NCBI GenBank assembly: GCA_021775805.1
Contig: JAJFHD010000129.1
Location: 1-64,000, forward strand
Source of the DNA: Alphaproteobacteria bacterium
Lineage (GTDB): Bacteria > Pseudomonadota > Alphaproteobacteria > Rhizobiales > JAJFHC01
DNA: 64,000 nt
Direction of reading: 5' to 3'
Shown here: piece by piece, positions 8,739 through 16,625 of the stretch
How positions within the stretch are numbered: the stretch's first letter is position 1
Layout: the number at the start of each line of letters is the position of its first letter
The notes under the pieces: generated by a model
Databases searched by the model: none
Told to the model about the DNA's origin: nothing
The model's input: the letters and a program-made list of their open reading frames with translations, nothing else
Made by a program: the position numbers and the translations under genes

Positions 8739-9550
8739 GCGGCCCTCCCGCTGAAGATCCTGCCGAAGAAGTTCCTGCGGTCCGTAGGGACCGACATCGG
8801 CACGTCCTCACCCTTCAGCCGTCGGGCAGCATCGTGGTAGGCCCGTGCCGGCGCGCACATCGCGTTGGCCAGGGTTACGGGTGCACCGACGTTAGAGGCT
8901 CGAAGCACTTCCTGGCTCTCCGGCACGACGCCGATCAGGTTCAACGACAGGATATCCAGCACGTCGTCGATACTGAGCATGTCCGAGCGTGCCGCCCGTT
9001 CCATATGATAGCGGGCAATCAGCAGGTGTTTTTCGACCTCCTGACCGTTTTCCGCACGCACGGTCTTGGAGTCGAGCAAGCCGATGATGCGGTCGGAATC
9101 ACGAACCGAGGAGACCTCCGGGTTTGTCACGATCACAGCCATGTCGGCATGGCGCATGGCGAGCATGGCACCCCTCTCGATGCCGGCGGGGCTGTCGCAG
9201 ATGACCCAGTCGAATTGCTCACGCAGTTCGCCCATCACCTTTTCAACGCCTTCTTCCGTCAACGCATCCTTGTCGCGAGTTTGAGATGCCGGCAGCAATG
9301 ACAGTTTGTCGAGCCGCTTGTCCTTGATCAACGCCTGGGCAAGCTTGGCATCGCCCTGTACCACATTGATCAAATCGTAGACCACCCGGCGTTCCGCTCC
9401 CATCACCAGATCCAGGTTGCGCAGGCCGACGTCAAAATCAACCACGACGACGCTTTCACCCGATTGCGCGAGCGATGCGCCGAGTGCGGCGGTGGTCGTC
9501 GTCTTGCCTACGCCCCCCTTGCCTGATGTCACTACGAGTACCTTGGCCAT
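8735..9550 (-). CDS. minD: Septum site-determining ATPase MinD
   Basis: A 271-residue ParA/MinD ATPase. The deviant Walker A motif TSGKGGVGKTTTT has Lys11 and Lys16, followed by VVVDFDVGLRNLDLVMG, VICDSPAGIERGAMLAM (Walker B region) and a C-terminal amphipathic stretch (FGRIFSGRAA) for membrane binding. It recruits MinC and MinE at the membrane in its ATP form. ATG 9550 is chosen because homology starts at MAKVLVV and GAGGAAGGA lies upstream. It lies 52 bp after minC and overlaps minE. Confidence 0.97.
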   Translation of the reverse strand: MAKVLVVTSGKGGVGKTTTTAALGASLAQSGESVVVVDFDVGLRNLDLVMGAERRVVYDLINVVQGDAKLAQALIKDKRLDKLSLLPASQTRDKDALTEEGVEKVMGELREQFDWVICDSPAGIERGAMLAMRHADMAVIVTNPEVSSVRDSDRIIGLLDSKTVRAENGQEVEKHLLIARYHMERAARSDMLSIDDVLDILSLNLIGVVPESQEVLRASNVGAPVTLANAMCAPARAYHDAARRLKGEDVPMSVPTDRRNFFGRIFSGRAA

Positions 9551-9602
9551 TTGTGTCTTGTCCTTCCTCAATACAATCTTGATCGGTTTCGATCAGTCTC
9601 GT

Positions 9603-10562
9603 TCACTCTTGGGATTTCAATTTCATCACTTCACCGTCGAGCCAGGCCTGGACCGGCTTGCTGCGCAGGTCGGGTTCCATATCGTCGGCGGTTTTGTAGA
9701 GTCCGTTGATCGCCAGAAGCTCGGCTTCGAGCCTGGCACAGAATATCCGGGCATGACGATCGCCCCGGGATCCGGCAATGGCGCGCCCGCGCAGTGCGCC
9801 GTAAATGTGGATCGAGCCGCCGGCGACAACTTCGGCACCGGATGCCACCGATCCCACGACGGTGACGTCACCAAAGGGGAACACGACAGACTGACCGGAG
9901 CGCACCGGGGTCTCGAGCAGGAGCGAGCAGGCCTCCGGGGTCGGCGCGAGCTCCGCCAGCCGTTCAGAGGGCGTCGCACAAACGGCCCGAGCGGGCGGTG
10001 CAGAATGCGGCGGCGAGGACTGGACCGCCTCGCTAGCGGATCCGTGTTCGGCTTGCGCCGACTCTGTTTGCGGGTCCGGCGGCAGCGTTTCTCTGATCGC
10101 CCTGCTGGGGGTCGATGGTGGTGTGCCCGTGCCGAGGTCCGGCTGCTGAGGCGACACGGCAGGGCCATGGTCGGACACAATGTCGTCGAGCCCTGCCTGT
10201 TTGGCAATGCTGTCGCTGGCGGGGGGATCGGGAAATTCGATCACGTTGCCCGAACGGCCCGCACCACCCAGCGGCGCGTGGCTGGGATCGCGCCAGTCGG
10301 GATCGACGCCTTCGACGGAAATGATGCGGATCTTTCGGATCTCGAGCTCGGTCATCATGCCGATGTAATCGAGCTGGGTCAGGGTGACCCGGGAAAGATC
10401 CAGAACCACCGGTTTGTCGGCAAAAAATCCATTGGAGCGGCCAAGCCAGGCATCCAGCTCCGCCAGCCATTCAGCGAACGGCGGCTCTGGGGTAAACACC
10501 AGCGCTAGAAAGGATCGGCCCAAAAAACGGAACGTACTGCGGGGACGCACGGCACTCGACAC
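9603..10562 (-). CDS. minC: Septum site-determining protein MinC, long linker
   Basis: A 319-residue MinC, the inhibitor of FtsZ assembly that is brought to the membrane by MinD. The N-terminal domain is about residues 10-110 (FRFLGRSFLALVF, WLAELDAWL, VVLDLSRVTL, IRIISVEGVD). The C-terminal beta-helix domain runs from about 215 (PVRSGQSVVFPFGDVTVVGSVASGAEV, GSIHIYGALRGRAIAG, ARIFCARLEAELLAI). Between them lies a long Pro/Ser/Ala-rich linker of roughly 100 residues, which makes the protein longer than the usual 230-250 residues of enteric MinC. The likely start is a GTG. It is the first gene of minCDE. Confidence 0.95.
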   Translation of the reverse strand: MSSAVRPRSTFRFLGRSFLALVFTPEPPFAEWLAELDAWLGRSNGFFADKPVVLDLSRVTLTQLDYIGMMTELEIRKIRIISVEGVDPDWRDPSHAPLGGAGRSGNVIEFPDPPASDSIAKQAGLDDIVSDHGPAVSPQQPDLGTGTPPSTPSRAIRETLPPDPQTESAQAEHGSASEAVQSSPPHSAPPARAVCATPSERLAELAPTPEACSLLLETPVRSGQSVVFPFGDVTVVGSVASGAEVVAGGSIHIYGALRGRAIAGSRGDRHARIFCARLEAELLAINGLYKTADDMEPDLRSKPVQAWLDGEVMKLKSQE

Positions 10563-10866
10563 AAAACACCAAACTTTCTCCCACCAGCAGCCCGCGAATT
10601 AAGACTGGGAGAAGGTTAACAAAGGTTTAACACCGATTCTGGGTTTCGATTCCTGCTCTGGCGCGGACGGGTTCACCTCTCGACCGCCGCAGGCAAAGCA
10701 CTGAAAACACATGTGATTCATGCACGTGGAAAATTCCGAAATCAACCTGGATCATGCTCCTGAATCGCCCGCAGAATCACACGAAAGAATGCTCCACCAA
10801 TCTCAGGTCTGCGTTCCGTAACGAATCACTGAATCGCTTACATAGGGATCCGGGTTTCGCCAGGTG
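10563..10866. other. Intergenic region, no gene seen
   Basis: About 300 bp between minC and the convergent-facing end of the DUF1330 gene; it should hold the minCDE promoter. No protein-like frame, RNA gene or clear hairpin was recognised. Confidence 0.5.
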
Positions 10867-11160
10867 TCATGGCATGCCGTCCACCAGGACGAGGTTGGCC
10901 TGTGCGGAACGGAGCCTGTGTTCGACAAGTTTCTTGTACTCAGGATCAACGTGCCAGGAACGGGCATGTTCTCGACTGGGAAACTTCATGATTACAGTCG
11001 ATGGATATGCCCACTGCCCTTCCAACACTTCGGTCTTACATTTCGAGGTCGCCAGGAGTTCACCGCCATAGCGCTCGAAAATTGGCATAAACCCGCTGAG
11101 ATACTTGCTGTATTCGTCGGAATCGTTCACTTCGATCTGAGCGATCATGTAGGCACTCAT
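10867..11160 (-). CDS. DUF1330 domain protein
   Basis: A 97-residue small cytosolic protein of the DUF1330 family, which adopts a dimeric alpha-beta barrel (ferredoxin-like) fold. Family features are AYMIAQIEVND, the YSKYLSGFMPIFERYGGELL core and a C-terminal YKKLVEHRLRSAQANLVLVDG. ATG 11160 has GGAGG 8 bases upstream. It is divergent from a LysR regulator that may control it. Biochemical function of the family is not established. Confidence 0.88.
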   Translation of the reverse strand: MSAYMIAQIEVNDSDEYSKYLSGFMPIFERYGGELLATSKCKTEVLEGQWAYPSTVIMKFPSREHARSWHVDPEYKKLVEHRLRSAQANLVLVDGMP

Positions 11161-11256
11161 GCCTGTCCTCCAATTTTCCACCGGCGCATTCGGTCTGTAT
11201 CAGACATCCTAGAGGGCGCGAGTGTGCATGGTAATCAGTGTTTTTGCGTTTAAGCT

Positions 11257-11270
11257 ATGCAATAATGCAT
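11257..11270. promoter_or_regulatory. Palindrome in front of the LysR gene
   Basis: ATGCA-ATAA-TGCAT is a perfect 5+5 palindrome in the gap between the divergent DUF1330 and LysR genes, ending 4 bases before the LysR start codon. LysR proteins often bind such sites to regulate themselves and the divergent gene. This is inference from position only. Confidence 0.35.
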
Positions 11271-11274
11271 CACC

Positions 11275-12159
11275 ATGAATTGGGATGATTTGCGCATTTT
11301 TCTCGCCGTTGCCCGCGCGACATCGTTATCGACCGCGGCACAAGCGCTAGGTGTGAACCAATCGACGGTCTCTCGACGGCTTGCCGCGATGGAGGAAAAT
11401 CTTGGCACGCGGCTTATCGAACGCCGTGCCAAGGGTCACACTTTGACGGCCGCTGGTCAGGAACTTTCCGCAATCGCCGGCAATGTGGAAGACGAGTTTA
11501 TCCGCGTTGACGCGAAGGTTGCCGGGCGCGACACGCGTCTCAGCGGGCGCTTGCGTGTGACCTGTGTGGACATGATGGTCGACCGCTATCTGGCGCCTCA
11601 CGTGGCCAGCTTCTGCGCCGAACACACAGAGATCGAACTCAGCCTGCTGACACCATTCCAACCGCTGGATATCATGAGGCGCGAGGCTGATGTTGCTGTC
11701 CGCGTGTCTGCGAGCCCCCCTGAAACTCTGGTTGGCCGCCGCCTGTTCGATTTTGCCTTGGCGGTTTATGCGTCTCCTGATTTCGTCGACGCCCTGCCCG
11801 ACGAACCGGACCCGGCCCAGTTCAACTGGGTCGGTTGGGCCAGCGACGATTACAACAAACGCATGATCACGGACAATTATCCCGACGCCAAAGTCTGCCA
11901 TCGGATCGACAGCCTTCTGGTCTTGAACGCACTGGTTCAGCAAGGCCTCGGCGCATCCGTACTGCCGTGCTACTGGGCCGACAAGAACTGTGCGCTTCGA
12001 CGGGTCTACAACCAACCTGTGTCGCAAAGCGGCTTGGGACTGTGGGTTCTGGCCCATCCCGATGTGCGCCATGTTGAGCGCGTACGCGCGTTCACAGGCT
12101 TTATCCAAAAAGCGTTCCAACATGACAGGGATTTGTTCGAAGGCCGCTGGTCAAAGTGA
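11275..12159 (+). CDS. LysR family transcriptional regulator
   Basis: A 294-residue LysR-type regulator. The winged helix-turn-helix is at residues 1-65 (MNWDDLRIFLAVARA, TAAQALGVNQSTVSRRLAAME), and the substrate-binding-like effector domain follows (GRLRVTC, LAPHVASFCAEHTEIEL, ADVAVRVSASPPETLVGRR, LLVLNALVQQGLGASVLPCYW). The MNWDDLRIFL opening is typical of the subgroup often found in alphaproteobacteria. It faces away from the DUF1330 gene, the most likely target. No clear Shine-Dalgarno is seen before ATG 11275. Confidence 0.93.
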   Translation: MNWDDLRIFLAVARATSLSTAAQALGVNQSTVSRRLAAMEENLGTRLIERRAKGHTLTAAGQELSAIAGNVEDEFIRVDAKVAGRDTRLSGRLRVTCVDMMVDRYLAPHVASFCAEHTEIELSLLTPFQPLDIMRREADVAVRVSASPPETLVGRRLFDFALAVYASPDFVDALPDEPDPAQFNWVGWASDDYNKRMITDNYPDAKVCHRIDSLLVLNALVQQGLGASVLPCYWADKNCALRRVYNQPVSQSGLGLWVLAHPDVRHVERVRAFTGFIQKAFQHDRDLFEGRWSK

Positions 12160-12230
12160 ACATATTGAGCTATCAGCGCGCTCAGACTCTATTTGCCTGA
12201 TGTCACTCGAATTGCGGAATTTGCAGACCC

Positions 12231-13112
12231 ATGACTTTTGCCCTTGTCATCCATGGCGGCGCCGGCGCGCGTCCCGGCACCGACTATGCCGAACAGAAGG
12301 TCCACATGGCGGACCTGATCGCGTCGGGCGCAAAGATGCTGGAGACTGGAGCCAGCGCTCTTGAAACGGTGACCGCCATGGTCGCAAACCTGGAAGCTTC
12401 AGGGCTCTATGTGGCCGGCAAGGGGTCGGCGCCGAACACGAACGGCCTCGTCGAACTCGATGCCAGCATCATGGACGGCAAGAACCGCCGAGCGGGTGCG
12501 GTGGCCGCCGTCAGCAATATCGTCCATCCGGTCAAGGCCGCCCTGAGCGTGATGGAAGACGGCAGACATGTGATGCTCGCAGGCGAAGGCGCGCGCGTGT
12601 TTGCCCTGGCGAACGGCGCCGATCCGGTTGACGATCCGTCCGCGTATTACACCGAGCATACGGGCCATGGGTCCGGCGAAGCGCAATCGGGGCACGGAAC
12701 CGTTGGCGCGGTCGCCCTGAGCCTTGACGGCGGGCTTGCCGCGGCAACTTCCACCGGCGGCACATTCAACAAGCGGCCCGGCCGGATCGGCGACACGCCT
12801 CTCATCGGTGCCGGCACCTGGGCCGATGACCTGGTGGCGGTATCTTGTACCGGCCTGGGAGAGGCCTTCATGCGCACCTGTACCGCCCATGACATTGCAG
12901 CACGGATGCGCTACGGCGAACTGGACATCGATGCCGCAGCATGGGCCGCCCTTGACGACGTCAAGCGGTGCGACGGTGACGGCGGCGTGATTGCGATTGA
13001 CCGGCGGGGCCGCATCGCCATGCCGTTCAACTCGCACGGCATGAAACGCGCCGCCGTATCGAGCACCATGACGCCCGTGGTCCGGGTGTTCGAACCTGAG
13101 CCGACTGCTTAA
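12231..13112 (+). CDS. Isoaspartyl peptidase / L-asparaginase (Ntn hydrolase)
   Basis: A 293-residue member of the plant-type asparaginase (IaaA) family, which hydrolyses beta-aspartyl dipeptides and asparagine. The N-terminal VIHGGAG motif is present. The autoprocessing site is GHGTVGAVAL; cleavage before Thr157 would free the catalytic threonine and give alpha and beta chains. STGGTFNKRPGRIGDTPLIGAG is the substrate-binding part of the beta chain. In bacteria with cyanophycin such enzymes cut the beta-Asp-Arg dipeptides released by cyanophycinase, and a cyanophycin operon lies about 2 kb downstream on the other strand, so this job is plausible. Confidence 0.92.
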   Translation: MTFALVIHGGAGARPGTDYAEQKVHMADLIASGAKMLETGASALETVTAMVANLEASGLYVAGKGSAPNTNGLVELDASIMDGKNRRAGAVAAVSNIVHPVKAALSVMEDGRHVMLAGEGARVFALANGADPVDDPSAYYTEHTGHGSGEAQSGHGTVGAVALSLDGGLAAATSTGGTFNKRPGRIGDTPLIGAGTWADDLVAVSCTGLGEAFMRTCTAHDIAARMRYGELDIDAAAWAALDDVKRCDGDGGVIAIDRRGRIAMPFNSHGMKRAAVSSTMTPVVRVFEPEPTA

Positions 13113-13142
13113 CCGGAGCAGAGCAGCAAACAGTCAAGTGTA

Positions 13143-14375
13143 TTAGTTCGGCGTGGTGGAGAACTTCTCCCGCCATTTGATGCAACGCTGCTCATCGCGT
13201 TCTTCATAGATTTTCAGAGCAGCTTGCGGGTCCATCGCGAACGCGTCCTCCCTGTCCTCACCCAAAGCGGTCAGCCGCATGGTGTACCATGCCGTCACGC
13301 CGCCTTTTGGCGGACGTTCGAACACCGGAAAATCGGGATCACCGCCCGCCTCTGTCAACCAGACTTCTGCAAGCCGGGGATTCAGAACCATGGCACGCGC
13401 CAGACCTACCATATCGACAGTGCCACTCGCCACGGCATCCACGGCCTGCTTGCGCTTATCGAACCCTCCCGTCACCATGAGCGGCACTTCGGTTACCTGT
13501 TTTGCGCGGCGCGCGAAATCCAAGAAGTATGGCCCGTCATTCGCCACCCCTTCGGAGCTTGCCTTCGCACCGGGGAAGTAGGTCCCACCGCTGATGTCAA
13601 TCAGATCGATCGAGGTTTGGCCGAGCAGACGCACCACTTCCAATGCATCATCCTCAGTCAATCCGCCTTCCAGTTTGTCGGTTGCATTGATCCTGATTCC
13701 AATGGGAAACGATGGACCAACAGCCCGCCGCACTTCGCCAACGATTTCGAGGACAATGTCACATCGTGCTTCGATCGAGCCGCCGTATGCATCGTCCCTG
13801 TGGTTAAATAACGGGGATAAGAACTGACTGAGCAGGAAGCCGTGTCCGGCATGAACATGAACGCCGGTAAAACCTGCATTTTTTGCGAATCCTGCGGTTC
13901 TGGCGTACATGCCAGGAAGTTCCTGGATTTCTTCAATAGACATGGCTGCACATTGAAGACCCTGGATATCGAGCACAGAAGGCCCCTTTGGACGGCTCAC
14001 CGGCAGGTGCGAAAGAGCGCCGGCATGACCGAGTTGAGGCCACAGGTGAGCCCCGTTGATCGCAGCTCGATTGACCAGCGACTGTATCGCCTGCGTGTCG
14101 CTATGCGCTCCGAGCACCAGATTTCCCGGTTTCTCCGGAAAGCGCGGGTCACCTTGCACTTCACCGATCATAGACACGGCGGCCCCGCCTTCGGCCCATC
14201 GTTGATAGAGCCGGCCCTGCGCCTCGGTGGGATTGCCCGCGCCATCTCCAAGCGAGTCCGACATGGCAGACTTCGCGATTCGATTTTTCAGAACCGCGCC
14301 GCATGGAAGCTCCAGTGGGCGATCAAGGACATGGCGGGGATTTGAACGTTCAGTCTCCATGGGTTGTTTGGTCAT
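13143..14375 (-). CDS. NADH:flavin oxidoreductase, Old Yellow Enzyme family
   Basis: A 410-residue FMN-dependent ene-reductase-type TIM barrel. LKNRIAKSAMSD near the N-terminus, WPQLGHAG, the catalytic VHVHAGHGFLLSQFLSP (His175 and His178), NHRDDAYGGS, and C-terminal MVTGGFDKRKQA and DMVGLARAMVLNP follow the family order. The C-terminal [4Fe-4S] reductase half of larger members is absent. It lies after the ArsR gene on the same strand and shares an operator-like sequence with it, so it is probably ArsR-controlled. AGGAG is 9 bases before ATG 14375. The substrate is unknown; reduction of activated alkenes is the family norm. Confidence 0.9.
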   Translation of the reverse strand: MTKQPMETERSNPRHVLDRPLELPCGAVLKNRIAKSAMSDSLGDGAGNPTEAQGRLYQRWAEGGAAVSMIGEVQGDPRFPEKPGNLVLGAHSDTQAIQSLVNRAAINGAHLWPQLGHAGALSHLPVSRPKGPSVLDIQGLQCAAMSIEEIQELPGMYARTAGFAKNAGFTGVHVHAGHGFLLSQFLSPLFNHRDDAYGGSIEARCDIVLEIVGEVRRAVGPSFPIGIRINATDKLEGGLTEDDALEVVRLLGQTSIDLIDISGGTYFPGAKASSEGVANDGPYFLDFARRAKQVTEVPLMVTGGFDKRKQAVDAVASGTVDMVGLARAMVLNPRLAEVWLTEAGGDPDFPVFERPPKGGVTAWYTMRLTALGEDREDAFAMDPQAALKIYEERDEQRCIKWREKFSTTPN

Positions 14376-14387
14376 TTTAGTTTCTCC

Positions 14388-14404
14388 TATCGAGATATTC
14401 CGAT
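14388..14404. promoter_or_regulatory. Operator-like site before the OYE gene
   Basis: TATCGAGATATTCCGAT lies just upstream of the oxidoreductase ribosome site and matches the core TATCGAGATAT found upstream of the arsR-like gene (14773-14790). The recurrence suggests binding by the ArsR regulator. Confidence 0.5.
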
Positions 14405-14463
14405 TTTTCGGTTCTTTGGATTGTGCTCAGTCCCCGATATCCGCTCGCGTGGCCCGCCCTGCC

Positions 14464-14772
14464 TTAGGGCTCCAGAAGCTCTTTCTTTACCGCGCTCAAA
14501 AACGCCCGCATGGCGTCTTCGTCGCGGCGGTAGAACGTGAACTGCCCATGACGCTCGGAGATCACCAATCCGGCCTCCTTCAGGAGGCCCATGTAGCTCG
14601 AGATCGTCGATTGTGACAGACCGGCCTTTTCCTGGATGTAGGCAACACACACCCCTTCCAGGTCAGCGTGCTCCGGCAATGCCGGCGGAAAGTTCGATCT
14701 GTCCTTGAGCCAGTCGAGAATCCTGCGTCGAACCGGGTTGTTGAGAGCGGAAATCGTCTTGTCTAAATCCAT
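14464..14772 (-). CDS. ArsR family transcriptional regulator
   Basis: A 102-residue winged helix-turn-helix repressor. ALNNPVRRRILDWL is the first helix of ArsR/SmtB proteins and AGLSQSTISSYMGLLKEAGL the recognition helix-turn-helix, followed by the wing (VISERHGQFTFYRRDE). It has Cys42 in the EGVCVAYIQ segment before the recognition helices, but no CxC metal motif, so redox or small-molecule sensing is as likely as metal sensing. It is upstream of the Old Yellow Enzyme gene, and a palindrome directly abuts its start codon, suggesting self-repression. No ribosome site fits because the palindrome fills that space; a leaderless mRNA is possible. Confidence 0.9.
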   Translation of the reverse strand: MDLDKTISALNNPVRRRILDWLKDRSNFPPALPEHADLEGVCVAYIQEKAGLSQSTISSYMGLLKEAGLVISERHGQFTFYRRDEDAMRAFLSAVKKELLEP

Positions 14773-14790
14773 ATATCGAGATATATCGAT
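14773..14790. promoter_or_regulatory. Palindromic operator abutting the ArsR start codon
   Basis: The sequence is a dyad of ATATCGA and TCGAT half-sites around ATATAT, touching the start codon at 14772. It shares TATCGAGATAT with the site before the oxidoreductase gene. ArsR repressors typically bind imperfect AT-rich dyads overlapping their own promoter. Confidence 0.55.
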
Positions 14791-14882
14791 TTACAGCTTC
14801 CTGTCAAGTCATGTATTCTGCTGAGATTGGGATCCGGGGCTTCAAGTCCTGCGTTGTCAACCGACCGGCAGGAACTGGGCTT

Positions 14883-16616
14883 TTACGAGAACTCACCTCT
14901 ATCCGGCAACGGATCGCCGGCCTGCCATCCGCTGCTCTTGAGTTTATCGAGCAGCGCCATGGCCGGGGCCCGGTCGCCGTGGAGCAGCAGAACCAGGAAG
15001 TCGCCGGGCTTCGACCATTCCAGTGCCATGCGCACTGAGTCCATCTCGGTATCCGCGATTCTGACGGCATCGGCCGGCGCTCCGAGAGACCGGAGTTCGT
15101 TGACGATGACGGCTGGAACGTCGCCCGGATTCCGTCCCCGCAATTTGGTCTCCAGTTCCTTGGCGATGATCATGTCGGGCTGCGCGCTCCAGACGGCGCG
15201 GGTCAACTCCCGGGTTTCGCCATCGCTGCGATCGCCAGCCTGGCCGAGCAGGAACAGCCGGCGGTTGGCCGGGATGTCCTTCACCGCATCGGCCAGCGCG
15301 GACACGCCATGCGGGTTATGGGCAAAGTCCACCAGCATGCTGACGCCGCCAATCTGAAGGAAGTTGCCACGTCCGGGATTCTCCTCAGGTGTTCCCCTGA
15401 AGCTCGAGAGGGCCTCGGTCATAGCGGCTACCGGCAACTCCAGGGCGGACGCCAGGGCGATGGCGCCGAGCGCGTTGGAAATGTTGAACTTCGCGGCGCC
15501 GCCCAGCCCAGGGGCGAAATCCGCCACGGCAATGACCGGAAAGCGCTCGGAGCCGTGCGCCAGGATCATCATGTCATCAACTATGAAGGCTGCGTGACCG
15601 CCTGCCTCGGCCCACGCAGCGAAAGCTTGCCGATCGAGGTCGAGGCCGTACCAGGTGATATCGCCGGCGAACCCGGCACTCCTGGCCACCAGTTCGGGAT
15701 CGTCACCATTCAGCACCAGCCGCCCGCCGGGTTTGACCGCGTGGGCGAGCAGGAACTTTGCATCGCCCAAGGCCGCCACATCCATGATGCCGTAACTGCC
15801 GAGGTGATCGGCGGCGATGTTGGTGATCAGGCAGGCATCGGCCTGGGGCACGGGCAGTCCGCGCCGGAGCAGGCCACCGCGCGCGGTTTCAATGACGGCG
15901 AGATCGACCCTCGGATCACGCACCGCAAGCCGGGCGCCCGCAGGGCCGGAATAATCGCCTTCATCGACAATTTCGTTACCGACGCGGACCCAGTCGCTGG
16001 ACGAAAGCCCGACGGTTCGGCCGGCGGCGGTTCCGATTGCGGCTGTCAGGCGAACCGTGGTCGACTTGCCGTTGGTACCGGTCACCATGGCGACCGGTAC
16101 GTCGTGGACCGGGGCCCAGTCGACTTCTCCCGCCTCTGGCAGATCGCCGTCGGGCCAGGCCGTGCAGCCCGTGCCCAGCCCCACGGAAACATGGTCGTCA
16201 TGGCCCAGAAACGTAACCCCGCGTTCGCTTGCTGCAGTCGCAAGCGCGATCAACAGGGGATCGCTTTCATCTGCAACTTTGGCGTTGAATCCCTCTGCGG
16301 CGGCTTCAATGTCGGCGGACTTGCCGGAAGCCAATTCTTCGCATGTCACGTCCCAGGTGAATTCGATCATCTCAGTGGCTGTGTAGAGGGCATCGACCGG
16401 GGCGCTCACCATCAGGCTGGCGCCGCCGGTGTAGGCCCGGACCCTGATATGCTCATGGCCCCACCCCACCGCATCCAGAAGCGCGCGCATGTGCCGCCGC
16501 CACAGGGCAATCGCCACGCCCTTGCATTCATCGGGCACGGCCGCTTCGGCAGCGGCGCCTGAGCGATCGGACAGAAAATTGACGCCGGTCAGCCGGCGGA
16601 CGTCGGTCAGTTCCAT
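14883..16616 (-). CDS. Mur ligase family protein, cyanophycin synthetase-like, no ATP-grasp
   Basis: A 577-residue protein resembling the C-terminal (Mur ligase) half of cyanophycin synthetase. The P-loop MVTGTNGKSTTVRLT is at about residue 175, followed by VIETARGGLLRRGL, NIAADHLG, LNGDDPEL and VDFAHNPHG, closely paralleling CphA motifs. The N-terminal 170 residues lack the ATP-grasp motifs of CphA. It starts 9 bp after the cphA stop with GAGGA upstream, so it is co-expressed. Similar genes accompany cphA in other proteobacteria. It may assist polymer synthesis or add one amino acid, but the reaction is unknown. Confidence 0.85.
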   Translation of the reverse strand: MELTDVRRLTGVNFLSDRSGAAAEAAVPDECKGVAIALWRRHMRALLDAVGWGHEHIRVRAYTGGASLMVSAPVDALYTATEMIEFTWDVTCEELASGKSADIEAAAEGFNAKVADESDPLLIALATAASERGVTFLGHDDHVSVGLGTGCTAWPDGDLPEAGEVDWAPVHDVPVAMVTGTNGKSTTVRLTAAIGTAAGRTVGLSSSDWVRVGNEIVDEGDYSGPAGARLAVRDPRVDLAVIETARGGLLRRGLPVPQADACLITNIAADHLGSYGIMDVAALGDAKFLLAHAVKPGGRLVLNGDDPELVARSAGFAGDITWYGLDLDRQAFAAWAEAGGHAAFIVDDMMILAHGSERFPVIAVADFAPGLGGAAKFNISNALGAIALASALELPVAAMTEALSSFRGTPEENPGRGNFLQIGGVSMLVDFAHNPHGVSALADAVKDIPANRRLFLLGQAGDRSDGETRELTRAVWSAQPDMIIAKELETKLRGRNPGDVPAVIVNELRSLGAPADAVRIADTEMDSVRMALEWSKPGDFLVLLLHGDRAPAMALLDKLKSSGWQAGDPLPDRGEFS

Positions 16617-16625
16617 GACGCGTCC

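Noticed and set aside
15309-16562. A 417-codon plus frame opposite the Mur ligase
   Set aside because: Shadow of the Mur ligase gene; biased composition and no motif.
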